Below, in pieces: positions 52,733 to 60,800 of a stretch of 64,000 nt of DNA (position 1 is the first letter of the stretch; every line of letters starts with the position of its first letter). The stretch covers positions 31,228-95,227 of the forward strand of contig DASRHT010000020.1 of the NCBI GenBank assembly GCA_035650355.1. Direction: 5' to 3'. The notes beneath the pieces are model-generated. The model was not told where the DNA came from, searched no databases, and saw nothing but the letters and a program-made list of their open reading frames with translations. Both the position numbers and the translations under genes were made by a program. Origin of the DNA: DASRHT01 sp035650355 (lineage in GTDB: Bacteria; Chloroflexota; Ktedonobacteria; Ktedonobacterales; Ktedonobacteraceae).

Positions 52733-52752
52733 CAACCTGAAGAGGATATTCT

Positions 52753-53961
52753 ATGCATAAATCGTTGGCTGGCAATCAAGTATCATCGCATATACATGCG
52801 TTCATATCGCTGGCGTTCGCCCTCATTGGATTGCTCTTTGCCCTTTCCGCCTGTGCCACCAGTGTGGGCGTTTTCAGTGGCGGCGACTGGCAGGCAGCCG
52901 GATTGCAAGGGAAGGACGTGCGCGCTCTTACCGTGGACCCGAATGCTCCCCAAAAAATCTATGCCGGTACTGCTCAGGGGAACGTGTTTGTCAGCCTTAA
53001 TGCCACCCAGAGCTGGACAGAGCATAGCGTGGGTCTGCCTCTGCCAGATGCTATTATCGATCTGGAGTTTGATGTTCCCGGCAAACGATTATATGCTGCT
53101 ACCGATAAAGGTCTGTTTGTGAGCGAGGATGCGGCCCAACATTGGCAATCGTTGCATACTGCCGCCTCTGGCCTGCCGACCGATCAGTATACCACGCTGG
53201 CATTTGATCTTCACGCCACAACAGTGATTTACGCCGGAACTGCCGCTCATGGCGTTTTCAAAAGCAGCGATAATGGCGTCACCTGGCAGGCAATCAACGC
53301 GGACCTGCCTCAAGGGATCGCTATTAACAGCCTCGTCTATGATACTGATCAGCAGCACTTATGGGCCGCGACCTCTCTCGGCATCTATCGTTCTGACGAT
53401 AAAGGGCTTTCCTGGAAGGCGCTGAGCAAGGGCTTGCCTGCTAATAGCGTTGTTAATGCCATAGAGCCGGCATCTATCGTTGGCGGCGATCAAAATCTTG
53501 TTTATGCAGGCACCAATCACGGCTTTTTTCTTTCTGGGAACGCGGGCGCTCAATGGGCCGCGGGCCGCGAGGCGCTGTCCGGTACAAGTATTCGCCACAT
53601 CCTGATTGATTTCCGCGCAGCCAATAGCAACACTACGCTCTATGTCGCCGCCGATGCGGGCGCTTTTCGCAGTGATGATAGCGGGCAAACCTGGGGTAGC
53701 ATAGCTGACGGACTCCCTAGAGGTAAGCCCGTTTATAGCATAACATTGGGGGCAGACAATTACTCGCAGCTATTGGTTGCCACCAACGATGTTTACCTGT
53801 TCCCCGGCACGAGTGGCGGATTTTCAGTGACGCGGATCATTCCCATTGTGCTGATCGGCCTGCTATTTTACCTGCTCTATCGCTTCTCAGCACGCAAGCG
53901 CACGCTCCACTCCAAACCGGATCGCATCGTCGAACCACCCGCTCCCAAAACGGAGACTTAG
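52753..53961 (+). CDS. BNR/VPS10-like beta-propeller lipoprotein with C-terminal membrane helix
   Basis: A 402-residue surface protein. The lipobox FALSAC places the lipidated Cys at residue 34. Five or more BNR-like repeats follow, each with a DxGxxW-type core (SEDAAQHW, SSDNGVTW, SDDKGLSW, SGNAGAQW, SDDSGQTW), giving a beta-propeller related to sialidase, sortilin and Ycf48 folds. Near the C-terminus is a membrane helix (IIPIVLIGLLFYLLYRF) with a basic tail. Two membrane anchors in one protein is unusual. It is convergent with the next gene and overlaps it by 4 bp. Confidence 0.85.
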   Translation: MHKSLAGNQVSSHIHAFISLAFALIGLLFALSACATSVGVFSGGDWQAAGLQGKDVRALTVDPNAPQKIYAGTAQGNVFVSLNATQSWTEHSVGLPLPDAIIDLEFDVPGKRLYAATDKGLFVSEDAAQHWQSLHTAASGLPTDQYTTLAFDLHATTVIYAGTAAHGVFKSSDNGVTWQAINADLPQGIAINSLVYDTDQQHLWAATSLGIYRSDDKGLSWKALSKGLPANSVVNAIEPASIVGGDQNLVYAGTNHGFFLSGNAGAQWAAGREALSGTSIRHILIDFRAANSNTTLYVAADAGAFRSDDSGQTWGSIADGLPRGKPVYSITLGADNYSQLLVATNDVYLFPGTSGGFSVTRIIPIVLIGLLFYLLYRFSARKRTLHSKPDRIVEPPAPKTET

Positions 53962-54881
53962 CCCGCCCTGTTCATCAACCACTGCATAATGCAGCGAACA
54001 TTGTGATTGTGGGCCCAGGCATAGAATTTGCTATCGGCAAATTCGGCTAAACCTGCGCTTACTTCATCAAATGGATAGTTGATCAGCAGCGCAGGCTCTT
54101 CAAGTTCGGCATTGGAAGGGCGATAGCCAGGTCGAGCTGCTAACATGGCCCAGCCACGCCGCTCTACTTCACGCAGATAAGCCAGATTCCGCTTCACTGT
54201 ATCAATACTGGTGGTTTTGCCATGAGAGCAGAGGACGCGTTGTGGCTGCATGCTGAGAAAGCGTTCCAGGGTCGCGGACATTGCTGCCACCGCTTCAGCA
54301 TTTTCGATAATAGGGATGGGGTTTTCTACCGCATCAAAGGCCAGCAGCAGGCGTAGTTCCGGCAACCAGACGGCGATATGGTCCAGGTGATGGCCTGGCG
54401 CGGGAATAAGCTCAAGCGTCAGATCGCCGCCATAAATCGTGAACGTGCCGGTAAAAGTGATGGTTGGCGGCGTGAGCGTCGTGTTGCCAAAGGTCGGGTC
54501 GCGCTGCTGAAAATCTGCTAGCCCCGTTCTTGCTTCATCCGATAGCAGGCGCTCGCGGCAATGTCGATGCGCGATGATGGGAGCGGCGTGTGTTCCGGTG
54601 AAGTAGCCGTTGCCCCAGGCGTGATCCCAGTCGGCATGACTATCGATAACCAGTAGTTGTCGTCCGGCCAATTCGTCCTGTATCTCTTGTACCACTTGCG
54701 CCATATCTTCAGGACGGAGCAGCGTATCGCAGAGAATAATGTACCGCTCTGTCGATATCACGTACGCGTCTACCTCCATTGCTTCGGACTCTCCCTTTGG
54801 TACGAACGTGCGCCGGAATACGCGTATACGTTGGTCGCCGCTCATGCCTGGAATCTGTGCAATTTCATGAGATACGGACAT
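53958..54881 (-). CDS. Metallo-beta-lactamase-fold hydrolase
   Basis: A 307-residue protein of the metallo-beta-lactamase superfamily. The metal motif HADWDH is near residue 80 (SHADWDHAWGNG). Further metal ligands are likely in APGHHLDHIAVW and FDAVENP, and LCSHGKT near residue 215. Family members include glyoxalase II, lactonases and phosphorylcholine esterases; substrate is unknown. The ATG at 54881 has GAAAGGG nine bases upstream; a TTG six codons earlier is less likely. Its stop shares TTAG with the stop of the propeller gene. Confidence 0.88.
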   Translation of the reverse strand: MSVSHEIAQIPGMSGDQRIRVFRRTFVPKGESEAMEVDAYVISTERYIILCDTLLRPEDMAQVVQEIQDELAGRQLLVIDSHADWDHAWGNGYFTGTHAAPIIAHRHCRERLLSDEARTGLADFQQRDPTFGNTTLTPPTITFTGTFTIYGGDLTLELIPAPGHHLDHIAVWLPELRLLLAFDAVENPIPIIENAEAVAAMSATLERFLSMQPQRVLCSHGKTTSIDTVKRNLAYLREVERRGWAMLAARPGYRPSNAELEEPALLINYPFDEVSAGLAEFADSKFYAWAHNHNVRCIMQWLMNRAG

Positions 54882-54911
54882 AGAGGGTAACCCTTTCAAA
54901 ATAGCAAAACG

Positions 54912-55373
54912 TTAATGGTGAACGTGACTGCCGATATAGGCTACCAGCAGATAGAGTCCATACAGGAGGACGCAGATCAGAATAAAGGTGCCGTAGCAGG
55001 TTAGCGACCAGGCGCGGCGCGTATTCAACGCCTGCCGGAGCTGCTCGCTCATATCAGGCGGATCAAGTTGCAGCTCTGGACAAAGCTCAAGCAGGTGGGG
55101 GAGCATGGCGCGAAAACCTCGCGCGTTAGACATCCCTTCCGCCAGGATAATCGTAGTATCGTCATCCAGGTCTGCCAGCAGGATCAGCTTGGACGGATTG
55201 GGATCACCCGGCATTAACGAAATACGCTTGATTTCGCTTAGCTGAACCGAGATCTCCTGATTTTCCTCCTGACCTGTTACTACCAGCGTATCGTAGTAGA
55301 GCTGTATCTCTTTTCCCATGCCGAAGCGTACAACGCTGATGGGATATTTTCTCAGGGTTTCCTTATCGCTCAT
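54912..55373 (-). CDS. Tail-anchored hypothetical protein
   Basis: A 153-residue protein of unknown family. A mainly beta N-terminal domain (about 1-95, YPISVVRFGMGKEIQLYYD) resembles small PH-like folds. A C-terminal membrane helix (about 122-146) ends in GSHVHH. It lies 30 bp upstream of the metallo-beta-lactamase-like gene and is probably co-transcribed with it. Confidence 0.65.
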   Translation of the reverse strand: MSDKETLRKYPISVVRFGMGKEIQLYYDTLVVTGQEENQEISVQLSEIKRISLMPGDPNPSKLILLADLDDDTTIILAEGMSNARGFRAMLPHLLELCPELQLDPPDMSEQLRQALNTRRAWSLTCYGTFILICVLLYGLYLLVAYIGSHVHH

Positions 55374-55462
55374 CGTCAATTCGCATTCTATCTAAAGTTC
55401 GTGTCCTTTTGAGATTGTACCGCATCTGGCGCCAGGCGTCGAGAGCGCAACATGGTGGCATC

Positions 55463-55637
55463 AGGGCTTCTCAGTTTTCGTCATGCTCGCAGGGCGAAGC
55501 CCTGCTTGCAAGGGGAGAGAGGTGCAGACAACCCCGCGTCGCGGGGTTGTCTGCACCTCTCTCCCCTTGTCCGGCGCCCCGTTCGGAGCGCGAATCCCGT
55601 CGGTAGGAGTCAGAGGAGAGGAAAACTAAAAGGCCCT
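55463..55637. repeat. Repeat family 2, copy 2
   Basis: A 175-bp element alignable end to end with the copy at 49525-49695. Ends are 16-bp inverted repeats with three mismatches. The central 29-bp stem (55509-55537 with 55541-55569, loop GTC) is perfect; its two base differences per arm from copy 1 are matched by compensating changes in the other arm. It fills most of the 391-bp gap ahead of the ADP-ribosylglycohydrolase gene. Confidence 0.85.
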
Positions 55638-55764
55638 GCCCAAAGTCCCGTCAAAGGTTCACAGATTGGGGAAGATGTGCTATAACTTTGGAGAATCTTA
55701 TGCATGAAAAACCGCATTTCGGCAAAATTTTATCGATCAAGGATGATTTAAGAGGAGGAAGGAT

Positions 55765-56700
55765 ATGGAATTGATTGAACGCTATCGAGGCAGCCTGTTG
55801 GGATTGGCCGTTGGTGATGCGCTGGGGACAACGCTAGAATTCGAAGCGCCGGGCACATTTGCGCCGATAGATGATATGATCGGGGGAGGCCCGTTTCATC
55901 TCAAAGTCGGCGAATGGACGGATGATACCTCTATGGCTCTCTGCCTTGCGGCCAGTCTGGTGGAGCGCAAGGGCTTTGACGCGCTCGATCAGGTCAGGCG
56001 TTACATTCGCTGGCGCGATCAGGGCTACATGGCAAGCAATGGCAGGTGTTTTGATATTGGTGGAACGGTCTCTGCGTCTTTGCGTCAATTTGAGCGCACT
56101 GGCGATCCGTTTGCTGGCTCTACCGATCCTCGTACGGCGGGGAACGGCTCCCTCATGCGCTTGACTCCCGTTCCTTTATTTTATGCCCGTAATCCTGCTG
56201 AGGCCATTGAAAAATCGGGAGAGAGTTCCCGTACAACACATGGAGCCGCAGCGGCAGTAGATGGCTGTCGATACCTGGGCGCTCTCATTGTGGGCGCGCT
56301 TGAGGGTCAGAGCAAGGAATTACTGCTCTCCTCGCGTTATAGCCCTATCCCCGACTACTGGCAGACGCATTCACTCATGCCTGCGATTGACGAGGTAGCT
56401 GCTGGCTCATTTAAGCGGCGCAATCCGCCAGATATTTGCGGCACCGGCTATGTCGTTGCATCGCTGGAAGCAGCTCTGTGGGCTTTCTTCCATAGCGATA
56501 CCTTTCGCGACGGAGCCCTGCTTGCCATCAATCTGGGCGACGATGCGGACTCAACTGGTGCGGTCTACGGTCAGTTGGCAGGCGCTTTCTATGGGGAACA
56601 GCATATCCCGCAGCAATGGCGTATGCGTCTAGCTCAACGCCAACTGATAGAAGAACTGGCAGACCAGCTCTACCGGCTAGCAACGTCTTTCGCTCCATGA
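55765..56700 (+). CDS. ADP-ribosylglycohydrolase (DraG/ARH) family protein
   Basis: A 311-residue all-helical enzyme. Magnesium-binding motifs: EWTDDTSMAL near residue 51-60 and GDDADSTGAVYGQLAG near 255-270, with GNGSLMR and THGAAAAVDGC between them. It should remove ADP-ribose from proteins or small molecules. AGGAGG lies eight bases before the ATG. No ADP-ribosyltransferase is seen nearby, so its partner is not known. Confidence 0.93.
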   Translation: MELIERYRGSLLGLAVGDALGTTLEFEAPGTFAPIDDMIGGGPFHLKVGEWTDDTSMALCLAASLVERKGFDALDQVRRYIRWRDQGYMASNGRCFDIGGTVSASLRQFERTGDPFAGSTDPRTAGNGSLMRLTPVPLFYARNPAEAIEKSGESSRTTHGAAAAVDGCRYLGALIVGALEGQSKELLLSSRYSPIPDYWQTHSLMPAIDEVAAGSFKRRNPPDICGTGYVVASLEAALWAFFHSDTFRDGALLAINLGDDADSTGAVYGQLAGAFYGEQHIPQQWRMRLAQRQLIEELADQLYRLATSFAP

Positions 56701-56784
56701 ATAGAGAGCATCGCTCTTTGGCCTCAGTGGTTTGATGGCAGGCGATGTTGAGAAGATCTTCAAATTATTCCTCGCGCGGTGATC

Positions 56785-56804
56785 AGGTGTCAAATCTGAC
56801 ACCT
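56785..56804 (+). terminator. Stem-loop after the ADP-ribosylglycohydrolase gene
   Basis: An 8-bp perfect stem (AGGTGTCA/TGACACCT) with loop AATC, 85 bp after the stop and without a T-run. The remaining 56701-57011 gap has an AT-rich part (56855-56900) that may contain the promoter of the ATPase operon; no consensus pair was assigned. Confidence 0.45.
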
Positions 56805-57011
56805 TGGCTTGCGTTGGTTCGTGTTATTTTCGGTCAGCAGGATTGTCGATAAAGCAGAGTATATATATTTGTTTTCTTGCCTGTATAAGTGAAAATGGTA
56901 GTTTACGCGCTGCCATGATATGCTGGCTTGCGTACCTTGCCATTTGGATAGGCCATTCTCATGGCAGTGAAGACCTCGACGTTGATTATGCCGAGAAGAA
57001 GGGGTGAACCT

Positions 57012-57245
57012 ATGGCACTTGAAGATTATCTGGAACCCGAGGTGGCTGTGACTGCTGCGGTGGCTGCGGCGATTTTTTCGCCCAAAGCGCGTAGCTGGCT
57101 ACGGCGCGGCCTCGTCTACGGCACCGCCGGGGTGCTGATTGCGGGGGATGCGCTGGCCGGGCTGGCGCGTAATGTGAGCCAGGGCGTTCAGCGAGCAGGG
57201 ACGCAGCAAGCTACAACGGAGCAAAGCGAGGAGACAAAGGGATAA
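57012..57245 (+). CDS. DUF5132-like small membrane protein
   Basis: A 77-residue protein: a short acidic start (LEDYLEPEVAV), an Ala-rich hydrophobic stretch, a basic turn (SPKARSWLRRGL), a second hydrophobic segment (GTAGVLIAGDALAGLA) and a polar Gln/Glu-rich tail. This is the pattern of DUF5132 proteins, which tend to be found beside HMA-like domains and large P-type ATPases. AAGGGG is eight bases before the ATG. First gene of the ATPase operon; function unknown. Confidence 0.65.
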   Translation: MALEDYLEPEVAVTAAVAAAIFSPKARSWLRRGLVYGTAGVLIAGDALAGLARNVSQGVQRAGTQQATTEQSEETKG

Positions 57246-57250
57246 ATCGA

Positions 57251-57655
57251 ATGGAACATACGTCGGAAGAGCAGCCTGGCCAGGCTGCAACAGCGCGTGC
57301 GGAGGCGCTGCTAGACGATCTGGGCCATCGTCTAAATCTTTTCGCTTCTCAGACGGCTCAGCGCGTGCAAAATGTTGCTATAGCCATATGTGATCAGGCT
57401 GATCGGCTGAATCGACCAGGTACGGAGCCAGGAGAGAAAATGCATTCGTCAACGGTTGCAGGGGCTGAGGAGCAAGGCAAACTTGCGCTGGTGAGGGCGG
57501 AGGGGCTGGTGAAGCGTTTTGAGCAGCAGCTTGGTCACTATACCTCGCGGGCAAGCTCCTATATCCAGCGGCAGACGGCTCGTATACGTGAGGAGGGCGA
57601 GGATATCTGGGCAGAGGCTCAGAATATCTATCGTGAAAAAACTCACACACCGTAA
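57251..57655 (+). CDS. Phasin-like amphipathic helical protein with internal repeat
   Basis: A 134-residue, nearly all-helical, hydrophilic protein. Two related segments, about residues 16-53 (RAEALLDDLGHRL) and 82-119 (RAEGLVKRFEQQL), suggest an internal duplication separated by a Gly/Pro/Ser-rich linker. No family could be named firmly; phasin-like or coiled-coil scaffold proteins look similar. It begins 5 bp after the DUF5132-like gene and precedes the P-type ATPase by about 200 bp. Confidence 0.6.
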   Translation: MEHTSEEQPGQAATARAEALLDDLGHRLNLFASQTAQRVQNVAIAICDQADRLNRPGTEPGEKMHSSTVAGAEEQGKLALVRAEGLVKRFEQQLGHYTSRASSYIQRQTARIREEGEDIWAEAQNIYREKTHTP

Positions 57656-57696
57656 TAGCTGAGGCGGAGCGGTTTTCGACCTCTGCCTCAGCTATT
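57654..57696 (+). terminator. Stem-loop overlapping the stop codon of the helical-protein gene
   Basis: A 16-bp stem (57654-57669 with 57681-57696, one G-U pair) with an 11-nt loop begins at the TAA stop. No T-run follows, so it may be a processing or stabilising hairpin rather than a full terminator. Confidence 0.55.
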
Positions 57697-57743
57697 GAGT
57701 AATGGGAGCGGGGCGCATCTGTGCCAGAGAAACATGGCGTAGT

Positions 57744-57776
57744 TTTCAGTATCCTCAAGCGGATCGAGATAGCCAT
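57744..57776 (-). repeat. Repeat family 3, copy 2
   Basis: On the minus strand an ATG at 57776 starts the codons MAISIRLRILK, with 29 of 33 bases shared with copy 1 in this part. A GGGA lies four bases upstream. The upstream promoter block is degenerate (GATACT as -10-like, no clear -35). After the shared part the frame differs completely from copy 1. It lies between the helical-protein and ATPase genes. Confidence 0.65.
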
Positions 57777-57853
57777 CAAGTCCCGCTACCACCCTTCAGG
57801 AGGGATAAGTATCACTCTCTAAGATGCCAGGTGGAAAGGGTATTAAGGAATAA

Positions 57854-60800
57854 ATGAGTACCACTGTTGCAGAAGAACCGCGTGTCTTGCATACATTGCC
57901 GGGCCGGGTACGCATACATTTTCCGGCATGGTCGGGTCAGGGGAAGCGCAGGTTAGAAACGCAGCTCCGCCAGATGCGAGGAATTTGCAGTGTTCAGGCG
58001 AATGATCTGACGCACAATGTGCTCATCCAGTTTGATCCTGCTATGATAGACGAGCAGACTCTTCTGACACAGGTGTGTACGCTCGATTTGCGTATGCTTG
58101 AGGCAACTGAAGAAGCTGCACCTCCTCCCGTCCATCACGAAAAGCAGGGGCAGACGATTCGGGCTCGCATTGCGGTGCGTGGCCTGGAGCGCGATCCTCA
58201 TCTGGCAAAACGCGTGATTGACCGCCTGCAAGGCTATGCGGGGGTCCGTGCAACCGCAAATGCGTTGACCGGTCGCGTGCTGGTTGAGTTCAGCGAACAC
58301 GAGGTCGATCTGGAAGACCTGATTAGCGAGGTCGCCGATCTGGAATTGCCTGACCTCCCAGGAGAGAGCCGACCCGCGTATCCACTTGATCCAGGTCCAC
58401 TGTTCCAGAGCATCTCGCGCACGCTAGGTTCCGCTCTTGGCCTGGGGCTGCTGGCTTTCCGCAGACTTTTTGCTTTTGAAGAGCCGCTTCCTGGTGCAAC
58501 TATCGCTTTGCAAACCTCAAGCATCATCAGTATTGTTCAAAGTATTCCTCCTGTGCGTTATGGGCTCCGCAGGTTCCTGGGGCGAACAGTTGCTGATTTA
58601 CTCATAAACATTCCTGGTATCATTGCCCAGACATTGGCCGGGAGTCCGCTGGGCCTGACTGTCACCCTGGGGGAATCGCTGCGCTTGCTGACCTCAGTCT
58701 ACACGCAGCGAATCGCGTGGAAGCGGCATGAAGAGCGAATAGCCAATGTGCCCTCAGCGCAACCGCACGCTATTATCCGTCTGGAGGCGGGCGAACGCAC
58801 GCCGCTTGCCGCGAAAGTGTTGGAGGGGATCGGTACCGGTATAGGACGCGACGCCATGCCTCAGCCCGTAGTGCAGGGCAATATCATTCCCCCTGGCATG
58901 CGGCTCTATGGCGGTCCCTTTATGTTACAGTTGCAGCAGGAAAAGACCTTTGACGCCTTCACCCCACAGCCTCGTCCAGCCTCACAAAATCCGTCGCTCT
59001 ACGAGCGCTATCTGCGCTGGCAAGGGCCGTTTGTGCTGGCATATACAGCCCTCACAGCTATCCTGACCCGCTCTTTCAGCCGCATCGTAGCTGCATTGAT
59101 GTTGGTCAATCCTCGTACCGCCCTGGTTGGCGTAGATATTGCGGAGCTGAGTGCTACAGCGCGCGTGATCCGGGCGGGATGTGTGATGGTAGGGACACGC
59201 CCAAATCGACCTCTGCGGCTTCCTCACCTGGTGCTTCTCGACGGCGCGCGTATACTCACCGACCGTCTTGAAGTAAGCAGCGCCCTTCCACTGCTTGAAG
59301 AGGAGGGCGACACAGCGACCCTGCTTGCGCAGGCTGCGAGCATCGCAGCCGCTGCTGGCTCACCCTGGGGAGGCGCTTTCAAAACGGTGAAGATCGTCGT
59401 GGCAAGTGACGGTAGCTTTGACGGTAAAATGGCGACCGCTCGTATTGAAGGTGTGAGCTACACGCTTGGTCCGGTCGATGATTGGCATGCGTTGCCTGGT
59501 GCTGCGCGCCTGCGACAGCGTGGCAACTACGTCCTGGTGTTGCGCCGCGAGGACCGGGAAAAGCCGCTGGGGCTCTTTGCGCTGCGGCCACAGCTTGCGT
59601 CAGGCGTATCCATACTGGTGCAAACATGCCAGCATTACGGAGTGGAGCTCGCAATAGTGGCGGGCGGCGACCAGCTTGCCTCACAGGCGCTGGCTCAGCG
59701 TGTACATATCCCTCTGATTGAGAGCAATACGGCCCTGGAAGCCATTCATGCGCGGCAGCAAGAGGGAGGATACGTTGCCTTTGTGTCGGATAATGCGGCA
59801 GCTCAGGCAGGATTTGCCGCCTGCGATCTGGCAATTGGCCTTTCTGATGATCGCAGCCGCTTCCCCGCTCGCGCTGATCTGCTTGCGCCCGACCTTGAGG
59901 CGCTGGCCGCCCTTATTGAGGCAGGTGCGCAACGAGAAGCCACAGTACGGGATTCTGTCTGGCTATCGGTACTCTCTAACCTCGTGGGGGCTATCTGGGG
60001 TTTCCGTGGCGCGCCAGGGATAGAGGCGGCTTCGCGCGTTGTTTATATCACTGTGCTTGCTGCGTTGGTAGATGGATGGGCCAGATTACGCGGTGGCAAA
60101 CGTCCTGGCGCAACGATGATCAGGCTGACCGATCCTCGTCCAGAACGCTGGGGGCGACGCGGGATCGAGGAAACCCTGCATGCGCTGCGGACATCCAGAG
60201 AGGGGCTGAGCAGCGCCCAGGCTGCTCAACGCTGGCAGCGAGCTGTTCCCCAGACGCGGCGTAATCGCTTGCTGTCGGCGCTACTTGATCAGCTCCGTTC
60301 GCCTTTGCTGGGTATTCTTGCGGTTGGCGCTGGCCTTTCGCTCCTCCTCGGCTCAACCACGGATGTGCTGATTATTACCGCCACCATTGTAACCAATGTG
60401 GTGGTAGGGGTGTGGCAGGAGCATAAAGCCGATCAGGTTGCTGAGACCCTCAAGCATTTAGGAACATCGAGCGCAAAAGTGTTACGTGATGGGCATGCGC
60501 TGACGGTCTCTGCCGAGAAAGTCGTGCCTGGCGATATCCTCTTGCTGGCACCTGGAACCCGCGTTGCTGCCGATGCTCGGGTGCTGGATGCGCAGGGGCT
60601 GGAGGTAGATGAAGCAGCCCTCACAGGAGAATCGTTGCCGGTACCCAAAGCGCCAGATGGTGCCACGGATGCCAGCCGTATCGTCCTCGAAGGAAGTGAC
60701 ATTACGACCGGAGCGGGGCGCGCCGTTGTCTTTGCAGTGGGGCGACAGACGCGCATGGGAGCTACCGCCGCTGTGTTATCGGCGGAGGAGGAGCAACAAA

